Source: Falciphora oryzae
Taxonomy: Eukaryota > Ascomycota > Sordariomycetes > Magnaporthales > Magnaporthaceae
Direction: 5' to 3'
DNA length: 64,000 bases
NCBI GenBank assembly: GCA_000733355.1
Contig: JNVV01000007.1
Coordinates: forward strand, 1,354,370 to 1,418,369
Part shown: positions 24,525 through 35,254 of the stretch, piece by piece
How positions within the stretch are numbered: position 1 is the stretch's first letter
Layout: the number at the start of each line of letters is the position of its first letter
Translations under genes and position numbers: made by a program
Notes under the pieces: generated by a model
Seen by the model: only the letters and a program-made list of their open reading frames with translations
Database searches by the model: none
What the model was told of the DNA's origin: nothing

Positions 24525-24608
24525 ATGTGCCACCGATCTGTTCCATCACCGAGCAGCTCCATATTTCTTTTGTCCTTTCACGATGGATCCCCTGCACTCT
24601 TCAGATAG
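24525..24608 (+). promoter_or_regulatory. upstream ORF overlapping the regulator start codon
   Basis: ATG at 24525 opens 27 codons ending in TAG at 24606-24608, in a frame different from the main gene and overlapping its ATG at 24583. If the leader includes it, ribosomes starting here would bypass the main start, so translation would depend on leaky scanning. Confidence 0.4.
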
Positions 24609-26115
24609 CCCCTTCGAGGACTCTCGCTCACTCACGCCTAGATCCCGAGCAAGCAGCGGCGTGTCTTCGGCCCAGAGCCTCTTTAACGACTTGCAACTCG
24701 TGGCGTCCTCACCTGGTTCCTCGCTCGAGCCTAGCCTGTCGACGCTATCACGGAGACTAGCAGCCCGCTCGCCATACATCAACCCCGTGGCAGCCCCGCA
24801 GAGTCTCGTGCCGAACTCGGTGTCCCAATCAACGCCTTCAACTTTTCCGCAGCTGTCCGAGGATTTTCTGAGCGCTGGCTGGTTCAACGTCGACACGACG
24901 ACACCAACGCAACACCCGCCACTGCTAAGGGTAGATCCTGTAGAGGATTGCTCTCGACGCCGGACAGCCTCCTCATCCATACCGACCCCGCAGTCTGCCA
25001 ACATGAGGTGAGTCTTGTTCAACAATACGTGTACTCGCATGTCGGCTACTAACAAACCTCGACAGTGCCGTCGCCACATTACAGTTTGACCCCGTGTTCA
25101 GCATGGGAAACAGGTCGTCTTACGGCTGGCCTGGTAAGTTTCCTGACCCCGCAGTCGCCCACCGGCCTAGCCGGGTTTTGCTAACAGTCCCTTGACAGTC
25201 CTCGACTCTGGGAACAACAACGGTCTTCTTGGTCACGACTTGAGCTCCTATGGATCTGAGGCCAGCCTTACTCCTCCCAGCGGACCCAGCTCAGCAACGG
25301 CTAGCCCTCCGCGGAACATGTCAGCAGAGCAGCGCGAACTCAGGCGACAGAGGGACCAGGCCCGCCGTGACACCAAGAAGGCGGTCCGCATCCGAAGGGC
25401 AACCGGCAGCAGCTATGGAGGCTCGCCGCCCGTCACCATGGCCGACATGGCCTCGCCCTCGAACCTTCCTGTATACACCACCGGCCCGACCCAGATCTCT
25501 CTCCTGACCGAGCCGACGACCCTGGCTTCTACCTCGTCTTACAGCATGCCGACGTACGCGACCTCGCTGCCCACGGACCCGCAGGCCCAGCCCCTATTTT
25601 CGGCGCCCTACCAGCCGCACACTTCCTACCTGGGAGAGTACCAGCCCGCCTACACGACGACCCCGCCGAGTCTGCCTTCACAATACGGGTTAGATGACCC
25701 CTTTCAGCTTCAGGACGACTACTCACAGGCCAGCCTGCTAACTCTTTCCAACAGTCGCACCGCCATGTCCCACGACCAGCAAAGCATGATGTACTCGACG
25801 ATGCCCGTCATGGGTGGCGGCCCGGGGGCCATGGTGCCGCCAGCGCCTTCTTCAGCCTCCTCCCCGCCCCACAGCCACCACGAGGCGAGCGGCAACGTGA
25901 GGGTTGTCGGCGGCCGGCCCAAGCCGCAATGCTGGGAGCACGGATGCAACGGACGCCAGTTCTCCACCTTCAGCAACCTTTTGAGGCACCAGCGCGAGAA
26001 GTCGGGCCAGGCGGCCAAGGCGGTCTGCCCCAACTGCGGCGCAGAGTTCACCAGGACTACGGCGAGGAACGGACACCTTCAACACGACAAGTGCAAGCAG
26101 CGCCGTAGCACATGA
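24583..26115 (+). CDS. C2H2-type zinc-finger transcription regulator
   Basis: Three exons (24583-25007, 25066-25133, 25199-26115) give 469 aa. Introns of 58 and 65 nt have perfect donors and CTAAC branch sites (TACTAAC in the first). The protein is Ser/Pro/Thr-rich and largely disordered. A conserved-looking basic stretch at about residues 207-232 ([18 protein letters not shown]) could contact DNA or serve for nuclear import. Two zinc fingers lie at the C-terminus. The first (C409-x4-C, then one His in NLLRHQREK) lacks an obvious second His. The second (C441-x2-C-x12-H-x2-H-x2-C) is complete with an extra Cys. Fungal proteins with such a tail finger pair act as regulators of development or secondary metabolism, but I cannot assign an orthologue. 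The gene sits between 17 kb and 9 kb gene-free stretches and has an overlapping uORF, which suggests elaborate regulation. Confidence 0.88.
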
Positions 26116-26161
26116 TGAGGGGTACCGGCGAACGACAAGGAAAAAAATACGAAAAAGACGT

Positions 26162-26192
<31 letters not shown>

Positions 26193-28872
26193 GAGAGAAA
26201 GAGAACGGATATACCAAAGAGCTTGGACGATTTTTTTATAACACCATTCGATTCCTATACCCACTTCACATACCCCCTTTCAAGGCGAGCGTTCTGTGGA
26301 AGACGCATCGACCTTACTTTTTTTTTTTCTCCGCTTTTCGCATCGAGGCTCAAAATCTTTGGCTTGGAAACCTTGGGTAGAAAATTCCCCAAGGAACGAC
26401 GGGATATGAGGCGTTTTTTTTTTTACCCCCTGGTACTTTTTTGGTTCGATTATTGGCTTGCTTCTTTTCCGGCTTTTCCCCGCGAGAGAAAGATCCTGAT
26501 GCTAGGGAATGGGGTTTGGCTATTCTTTGCTGGGAGATTGATACCAAAGAACGGAAGGTTCAGTACATATTTTTGACATTTTGAAGCGGCTTCCTATTTT
26601 CCCTTCTCCTGTCCTATTCTTCTTTCTCCTTCTATCCCTTATCCTTGACTTCATAATCCTCCGCTCTTGCTTCCGGTTGGATAACTGTTGATACATTTGA
26701 ACAAGCCCTGTTCTCTTCCACCGTAGAAGAAGAATTACATGAGCTGCTTTCGGATATTCCACGAGATCTATCGTGCAAAAACTGGCACTTACCCAACCTT
26801 TGCTGTTTTCTAGGTAGATTGGTCAGGAAAGAAATTACTGGGTTACTATGAATGAAACCCTGCATATTCGTGCCCGTGTTCTGAACCGGTCTAGGGAGCA
26901 ATATGCGGCTGCCTAGAAAAGACCGGGGTGTGTACGCCATGCATGACTGCTGGTAGTCCGACACGCACAATCCGAGAGCAAGCAGTAGTAGACAGCGATG
27001 ACCGTGTCGAAGGTGTCATCACACTTGGCGCGACCGCTTCCCAAAAAACAGTCTGAAGTTTTGCATAAACGTGGATGTTCGATGTCAGAAGCGTGAGTCT
27101 TGCTAAGCGCAAGCGCCACAAGCCGCCGCCTGCCGCCGCCGGGTATTACTGCGCATAACCTTTCCAAGGCAGAAGCCGGAAGGAGATGAGTGGCCGAAAA
27201 AGTTGGCGACCTCCCCGATGGGCTGGAAGCAAGAAGCACCGCCCTCTTACTGTGCTGGGGGAGAACTGGCGGCTGGCGTCTAGACTGCTGTAAAGTACCT
27301 TATACTTGGTATCAACGTGCATGCTTTTCCCGTTGTGGGACGCTCTAGCTCCGGCACACACCTATCCCAGGTGGCGGGCCGCGGGTCCGAACAAAGGGTG
27401 TGCTGTGCATCGCCCTCTGCTGATCTTCAGGGCGGGCGATCGGACGAAAAGGTAGGTAACGTTTGACATTTCTTTTTTTGTGAGTCCAATCCCCATGGCG
27501 AGACCGGCGCGCTCGGCGGAGGGAGCGGGGGGCGCGGTTGGGGGAAAAGCCACACACACGATGTGTACTGTATCTCCCCTTTCGTATCTACACCTACATG
27601 TACGAGGACAATGTCGACGAGGTTTCTCCGGGCAAGGGCCACCCTTGACCCCTCGCTTCCTTGACGGATGGGGACCCGGGCTGGTGGTCGAGTTGCCGGA
27701 CATGTTTCCGACGACGACAGAAGACGGACGGACACCATTGGTTTTTTTTCGTGAAGTTGACGATGATGTGTGGAGGCTGGGGGGCCCCCTTGGTCGTTCC
27801 CCATCGACACGCCCCCCTCTCCTCTCGCTCACTCTTGCCTTTTCTCAGGTCTGCCTGCTGAGCTTGGGCTCGGGCTGGGTTCGTGTGGTCTCCACCACCG
27901 TTTAGGCCGGGTAACCCTTGGTCATGGGGGATTTGCGCGAGCCGAACGAAGAAGAACGAGACGAAACGACATGAGATGAAGAAGCCAAGGCCAGAAAAAA
28001 ATTGCTTAGACAAACAATTGTCACCAAAGCCAAGGCCGGTTTTTGTCTGCAGTTGTTCGGCGCCTTAACGCTTTTGGGATTAGCGCCGCAACAGTCTAGC
28101 CCAGTTCGGGCAGCGGGCGGGGCCAAACCACCCACACCACACACCGCCCAGCGGAAAAGAAGCAAAAGGCCCCACGCACACAGCCCCCGGTCGCGACAAA
28201 AATAGAAACTGCGGGCCCTAGCCAGCACTAGCCAGAGTGGTGGAGACGCGTGGAATTTGGACGCTTTCTCCACAACGTGGTGACATCAAATCTTGCGTGG
28301 GTTTTTATGTTTCTTCCCTTTATCCCCTTTGGGGTGTGGGCGTTCTATCTCATTTTGTTGAGATGATGATTCGACGAGACATCCCGGCAGCAGCAGCAGC
28401 AGCAGCAGCAGACCAGAACGAACCAGGTGCTCCAGACTACCGGAGATGGGAAAGCGCCGGGTCCCGGGGAGGTTTGATGCTTTTCTCGGTCGGGTACATC
28501 TACCCGAGCAAGCCTAGCACCGAGTCTGCGGCTGCTGTGGCTGTGCGACGTTGTGCGTGACGAGATAGGCACAAGACACGACATCGCGCCCCCCGGACTT
28601 TTTACTACGGCTGACTGACGGACCTGACTCTCGGGGGTTTGCGATATCCTAGTGGACGGTAATTTTGACAACAAGTCACGGGAAAGAGAAAGCCGGGCTG
28701 GAGCCGCTAGAGAGGGGATCTTCCCGTCGTTCGTTGCTGCGCCGCGTCAATCGGCGGGGGACGTCCATGATCGACGTGTCTCCCCAGAAGAGAGACGAAT
28801 AGGAAACAGAACCCGGGCAGTCGGGCAGTCAAACGGCTGAGGTCTGCTGAGAGGGAAAAGACGAAGAAGTCG

Positions 28873-28903
<31 letters not shown>

Positions 28904-31900
28904 GCCTTATCCGCGGCTGAAGGAAAACACCGCCCGGGCTGGGTGGTTGGAGGCCGAAAATAACGAACGAACCCGGCCGCCTGGCTGGGGCACGTCATGG
29001 CCACGGATGAAGCCTTGCTGCGTCGACCGAACCAGTGGGTTTTTTTGGGGGCTGCATGAAGTTCCAATGTCGCAAGCCGGCGTCTTGGAGCTTGGACACG
29101 TACCAACAGGCAAATGGTCGGATTAGGTAAGCTCATGATGTTTGAATCAACGACGTCGACGGCCCCGCACTGCAACTGGCTGCGTAGCGGCCGGTAGGTA
29201 CTCCAGACTGAGCCTGAATGCAAATGAACCAAGTATTCTGATACGAAGCTATTTCTAGAAATGTGGATAGGTTTAGGTGGTGGTGGCTGGCGACCCCGAC
29301 AATAAGCACTGGTGTGACTAGCGCGGGCCTAACAGCAAAGTCCCACGCAGCCCAGCGCCCAAAAGTCGCCCGCCCGCATCAGCAGCATCATCACCAGCAC
29401 GCATCAAATCGTCACGGCAATTGGCAGCCAGGCGCCATGCATGCAATTCCCCGCCCCGGTTTCCCGCAGCGGACACAACCACCCCTCCCTTTTTTTTTTT
29501 CTTTTGGGGGTCTTGGCCTTGGGGCCAATCTCATCGAGGCTTGGACTGATGGGGCAACCTCCTGCCTTAAACCCGCACGGGCTGGTAGGCTGATCTGATA
29601 TGCTGTGTCCTTTCTGTTGGCAACTGCTAATTTAGGTCTCTGGAATCGCCCAACGTGTTTCTATTTTCCGTCTGGCCTCTATTTCGTTGGCCTCTTTTTT
29701 TTTTTTTTTTTTTTTTCTCATTCACAAGCCACGACAGCCCGCAAGACGTGCGCTCACACAGGAAAAGACCTCAATCGGCTTTGGGTTCTCCCAGAGCCGT
29801 AGCGCGACTTGGCGCACGGGAGGGCTTGAACGGCCTAGGGTTTGGCTGCAGATCTCTACCCCCGTTCCAAACCTCCAGCAAACCCCCCCTCGCACCCCAG
29901 CCTCACTCGGAGTGCAACCCTCTTTCTGGCAGAGTAGACGAGCCGGCCAATCAGGAACCCGCAACCTCGGGAGAGTGAGGGTAGCAAGGCAAGCAACAAC
30001 CGCAAAAAAAAGCAAGAAAAAGCGTGCGGGTGGCATGGTGTTTCAAGTTCTGCAGCAATGCAAATGGTGTGGTGGTGGCTCGTGCCGCTCAGCTTCGATC
30101 CCTTGTTATTTTATTTACCTGCGATTTGATGTTTTTGATGGCTGACATGCACCCCATTATTATTTTGCTCCGTTTTGTTATTTTAACTGTGTTTATTTTA
30201 CTTTTGCTATCACATCACGCTAAATTAGGCTTGTACCATCATCATCAGACAAGTCAAGATTCAATCATCAGCCTTTCCACCCCCCACATGGCCCGGCAAA
30301 GCACGCACGCACACACGCGCGAACGCACGCACACAGCGCGCTGAGCGTGCCGCCCGCTCGGCCCCTCCAGCCACTTCCATCCCGCCATCCCCCGCCGGTT
30401 GGCTGGCTAGCTGGCTAGCTGGCTGGCGCGGCCCCTTGCAAAAAACGTCTGGCAGCAGGCTGAACCCCCCCCCAGAGCCACGCGCGTGCCGGGCTGAGCG
30501 ACAAGCGCGCTATAACGGTGCGGGGGATCATGGAGCGGAAGACGTCTCGACTAAGTGCCCTAGCGCGCGGACCGGGCTGCTATCCTAGCTTCCTAGGCAC
30601 CCAGATTCCCATGATTATTAAAACCCGCAAAAATGCTCTTGTTTTGGTGCTCGCCACCAGTCGGGGGCACGGCCTGATGACGTTGCTGCATGATGCCGCC
30701 GCCTGGGCGTGTAAGTCGAAGCGCGGGCGTTTTGGTTAGCTTGCCGCTGCTGCTACTGCTGCTTTTGCAAACAGCCGCGAACAGATAATGATGGCCCTTG
30801 ATGGGAAAGGCAATGCATCTAATCTCGGGACTGTGGCTGATGCTGGACTAGTCTGTCGACATGGCATTGCACAACGCCGAGGTCGCAGATCTGCTATTCC
30901 TGGCTACGGCTTATTAGGCATCAAGTATTGGCTTTTTTTCTTCTTCTGCTGTATTAGCTCCCAGGGCGGTACTTGGTAAAGGACACACTACAGGTCCGTG
31001 ATGCTGCTGAGGCTACCTACGGCGTCTGTGGACATGGCAAAGGGAGTGCACGCAGGTACATCCCCTTGCATACGGCGGCCGACGGCACTGCGGCCCTTTG
31101 GTGAGATGGCAGAGTCCGACGGGCTCGGCTCATGGGGCGGGCAAGGCAAGCCACCGAGGGAAACGACAGCCTGTCCCGCTCCCAGTAAGCACCTTGTCTT
31201 GACCCTATCGTCAGACAGAGAGAGAGAGAAGAAAAAGATTCCATTTTTGGGTGCCGGCCAGCGCATCTGTCGCACCAGCCTAACGCCGGCTGTCAGCTCC
31301 GCGGTGCGGCTGGGCTACGGACGTCCAGAGGGCTGCCTTCTCTGTCCGGTCAGAGTCGACCCTCGTACCTAGGTAGCTACCTACCTGCCCCATAGTTGGA
31401 CGGAGACCTCGCCGGGCTGATGGGCGGGCATCATTCGTCACCGCTACGCCACCTATACACCCCTCTGCCCCATCGTGAAAAAGCTGTGCAAACCGGACAG
31501 TGGTGTGTGCAGATGTGGAGTCTGCAGGCTGCTCGGTGGACGCTGTCCCACGACGACGGCGAGGTTGACCACGAACAGCTCTACTGCCTACACAGTTTCT
31601 ATTTTTGTTACTTTCGTTGATCATGGGGAGGGGGGTATCTCGTGAATCATAGGCCAGAACCACATCGGTCTTGGCCCTCTGCCCTCAGCCACGGCGCAGG
31701 CAGGCTCACTCCTACCCAGCAATCTCCCCCGCCAGCCAGGCACCGGTGCCGGCCTCACAGCACATGGGCGTCTCTCCTTTGAAGCTGCCATAGCCACCGT
31801 GGCAGGGCCTGGAATCTCTGACTATGGGGACCCTCTTGGACACTAAGGTGGTGTGCGCTGTCCAGCACGTTTCACCCTTTTTTTGGTAGAGCGGGCAGGG

Positions 31901-34900
31901 GGTGAGTGAGTGAGCACATGTCTTCGCCACTGAGCATAGCATGACCCTCTTCTACCGGACATGGATAGAGGAGGCAGGGCAAAGGTGGAGGGGACAACGT
32001 CAAAGTCCAAAGCCCAACTCCGGCCTTGTTCTCAGACTCCCATCCCAGGCACCTCACGAGGTTGGTCGCACGACATGGAGCCTGCCAGGCTCTCTCCTGA
32101 CAGCCATCCATTATCCTCGCCGGATAAGGAGGGGCAAGCAAGCAAGGAATAGGGGCTTATCGGCAGTGTGTGGAACCCGCACCATCCTTCCCGCCCAGTC
32201 CTGGGGACGGCGGACTGGCTCGCTCCTCCCTTGAGCCGGGCACGGACAAGACTCCGACAGAAAAGCTGTGCCGCCATGGGAGCGAGCGCACACCCACACG
32301 CACGCCACCAAAACCCGCAGTCTTTGACGAATAATGTCGCATTCGAAACGGTGGCTGCGCGCGTGTCAGTATACCGCTCCCCCACCCTCTCTTTCCTCCT
32401 GCCTGTTTTTACCCCCTAGTGGGCGGCGGGGGTCGGCGACCAAGCCGATCACCTTATTCTGATCCTGTACTACTAGCCTAGACGGTCACTTATTTCTCCT
32501 AGCCATGGGTTTGCTGAGAAGTGACGACTTGGACGACTGTTTGGTGGCGGCGAGGCCGTCCGGTAGCTTGCAACGACTGTGGGCGCTGGTCGGCCTCAAA
32601 GGCTTCGAGGAATCCCGCTGGTTCGGCCCGCGGTAGAGGACCTCGACTAGTCGGGGAAGCTAGAAGGGGCTGGCACCCAAAGATGCAAGAGGCAGGTCTA
32701 GCTGCTGGCTAATGCCTCATGATGGTGCTGGTCATGTCATGATAGGGTCGTCTGCTGTTCCGCCCACCGTTTCCAGCCGACGAAAACGGAGGCCGAACCC
32801 GGCACATGGCCTAAGTCTTTGCTGTCTCCTTCGGGACAGAGGTGCGAACGGGCATGATCCCAAGTAGCCAGCCATTAACCACACACCCCCACACGGGAGA
32901 GAGCCGTCTTTGAAAGCCGACAGGACCGCTTCTGGAAGGAGGGCTGTCTAGGCTCCGCGGTAGCAACTCCACCACAGGCATACGTGACTGCCCATATGGC
33001 GGCTGTCGGCGCGTTCGCCAATGGCCGTCGACCAACCGGCGCCAATGCTGCATTGGCACGCCGACCGCTTGCATGCTGGCGGCAGCTTGTGGTGTGTGCG
33101 ATGCGATGGCAGCATCGCAGGTGTGTGGTAGCACTGTCTGTCATGGGTGCGCGTTTGCAAGCAGCAGCAGCAGCAGCAGAGCAGCAACAGGCCAGCTCGG
33201 CATGCACCTCCAGTTGTTTGGCGAGCTGCGGTCGGTCTCTGGTTATTGTTGGTGGTTTAGGGCCGAAGAGGTGGTCGTTGCGATGACTGTCCACCAGGTT
33301 GATAGCCTGCTGTTGGCAGCGAGCCTCTATTGCCATTCGTCGGCGTGCTGCTAACGGCTCTCTCTCTCCCGCAGGACAACTCAAGTCACCGACATTACCA
33401 ACATCTCGCAGGTCTGACCGCTTTTTAGGAGCCCAGGCTGATCTTGTTGGGACCTGACGGATGGCCCTGAACCCTGTCGACGACGACGACGGCGTCGGGC
33501 CAATGCCTGTTGCAGCAATCTGCGCAAGCCATGACAAGAACCTCATCCCCCATACCCACACCCTGGGCCTGACAAGGCGGTAAGAGGTGGAACATTCCCC
33601 AATGACCGTCCGTCTCGTCGAGCTGCCTTCTCCCGTGGCTGCAGATGCGCTATCGAACGCGTTGGCCATCCCTCATGTGCGTTGGTGCCTCCTAGTGTGG
33701 ACATTGGCCCTGGGAGGATGCGGGGGACTTGTGCCCATGCCGTTGACTGGGTGAGGCGTTCGAGTGCGCGCTTACAACCTCCAATTGGGAGTTTACGGTG
33801 CGTAACGAGGCAGCTCCGTGCCGGCATGGCAGTGTCTCGGGGGCTTGGAGAACCGCCCCGAAAGGACAGGAGCGAGCGGCAGGCTGCCGGCCCAACACGC
33901 CCGAGTTCAGCCACGGGAACCGATACCTCATCCTCCGCCTTGGAGACCTGGGTGCGGCTCGCTCTTTGGGCCTGATGAGATGCACATACCATCCCTAGTT
34001 CTCTCGAATACTGCTGCCTTAGCTAACCCTGCAAGTCTGTGCTAGTAAATACCACCACCCTGCGCGCTTAAGATGCGGCAAAGAAGCGATGGCGGGCAGG
34101 TCAGAAGATGGGGCCTTGGCCCAAGTCCGAGATGTGAGGGAGGTATGGATGGCGTCCTGGGGGGTGGGAGGGTAGGCCTAGCAGCGAGAGCGACCGCTGT
34201 GGTGTTGCGTCGATGGAAGGGTGTGTGCATCGTACTACGTATTGGTGGTGACTGTGACGGCGAGCCTGCGGTGGCTGCGAGAGTGAGTCGTCCACGGCCA
34301 AGAGCAGTCAGGTGGTCTTGGTGTGGAATATTTGCTTGCTGGGGTCGCTTCCAGGCCGTGGAGACCGGAACCTGGAAGGAGGGCCTTGGAAATGCAACCT
34401 CTGCTCGTGGGTGTTAGGTTTGTATCGCGAGGCATTTGCGGATCGACTTTTCTGCTGCGAGTCTAGGTCGGTTGGCATCGACGACCGACAAGGAGGGGGG
34501 TCGTCGAGGTGGCACCAGGACAGTCGGCCAATAAAGCCCAGGGACTGTGTGGGCCAGCCATCCCGATTCTCGTCAAATCAGCAGGGGCCTAGAGTGGCAG
34601 GTGGGCCTGATCGGGTGTGGCCTGGAATTAAGCGCGCGTGTCCACGCTAGAGAAGCTCGATTGGCGCAGCTTGGACCTCACAAACAACAACCTCGATCCA
34701 TCCCACCAGGAGGAACGCAAAATCGAGACGTCGCCAGGGACTCCACCCACACCCGCTGTTGCCATCGACACTCGACCCTCGACGACGCGACGACGCGACG
34801 CCAGCGCACTCCCTCCCTCCTGCACGATAGCACAGGAGACGTAGGGTCCTGCCTCCCCTCCCCAGCTTAGCTAGGCTGGATTGGCCACACGGGCAAATCA

Positions 34901-35254
34901 CGGGCCTGGGAACCATCGAGCGCCTCTCCCTAAGCGCCCAGGGCTGCAGGTGGCCGCATCAAGGCTGCCCCAGCCTGCCTTGCTAGCTCGTCGAGAAGCT
35001 TTCGGAGCTGTCTGTGCCTCTCGGCCATCCCTGTCGAGCCGAGCTGCTTGTTCTCGACTGGATATTTGCCGAAGGAGCCTCACTGTGACTGCTCCGTCCC
35101 CTGCTGCTGCTGCTGCCCGGTTCTTGTCACCGGAGCCTTTCCTGTCCTGGAGAGGCATCTCAGCTCCTCACGCCCCCTCCTCCTGGGCATCAAGAGAAGC
35201 CATCTAGGCTGGTAGGTAAAACTCGCCGCTCGGCCTAGGCTGCCCGATGCAGAC
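26116..35254. other. 9 kb gene-free region between regulator and apc2
   Basis: The first few hundred bases are A- and T-rich (27-nt A run at 26162-26188, then T-rich sequence to about 26.6 kb) and likely hold the regulator 3' UTR. The rest contains a 30-nt A run at 28873-28902, a 22-nt T run at 29695-29716, CAG repeats and a cluster of GGCTAGCT repeats near 30.4 kb. Sequences such as GTACCTAGGTAGCTACC near 31.37 kb form short palindromes. No frame has family-like sequence. The last 300-400 bp should be the apc2 promoter. Confidence 0.5.
28388..28411. repeat. (CAG)8 trinucleotide repeat
   Basis: Perfect repeat in noncoding DNA; a second, shorter GCA repeat lies at 33161-33179. Confidence 0.85.

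Larger units (their letters stand above)
7430..24582. other. 17 kb gene desert upstream of the C2H2 regulator gene
   Basis: No frame in this stretch shows a recognisable domain, family-like sequence or credible exon structure; the longest ATG frames (up to about 300 codons) are low-complexity, Arg/Pro/Ser-rich shadows. There is no transposase, reverse transcriptase or long terminal repeat, and the DNA stays GC-rich, so an AT-rich RIP-mutated transposon graveyard is not indicated. It holds many A or T runs of 17-49 nt, CA and GA microsatellites, one assembly gap and many short pyrimidine-rich tracts. The last 700 bp (from about 23.9 kb) are CT-rich with a TATA motif and form the proximal promoter and leader of the gene at 24583. 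Confidence 0.55.

Noticed and set aside
7430..24582. Degenerate RIP-mutated transposon explaining the desert
   Set aside because: The region is GC-rich, shows no TA enrichment and no reverse transcriptase, integrase or transposase remnants in any frame.
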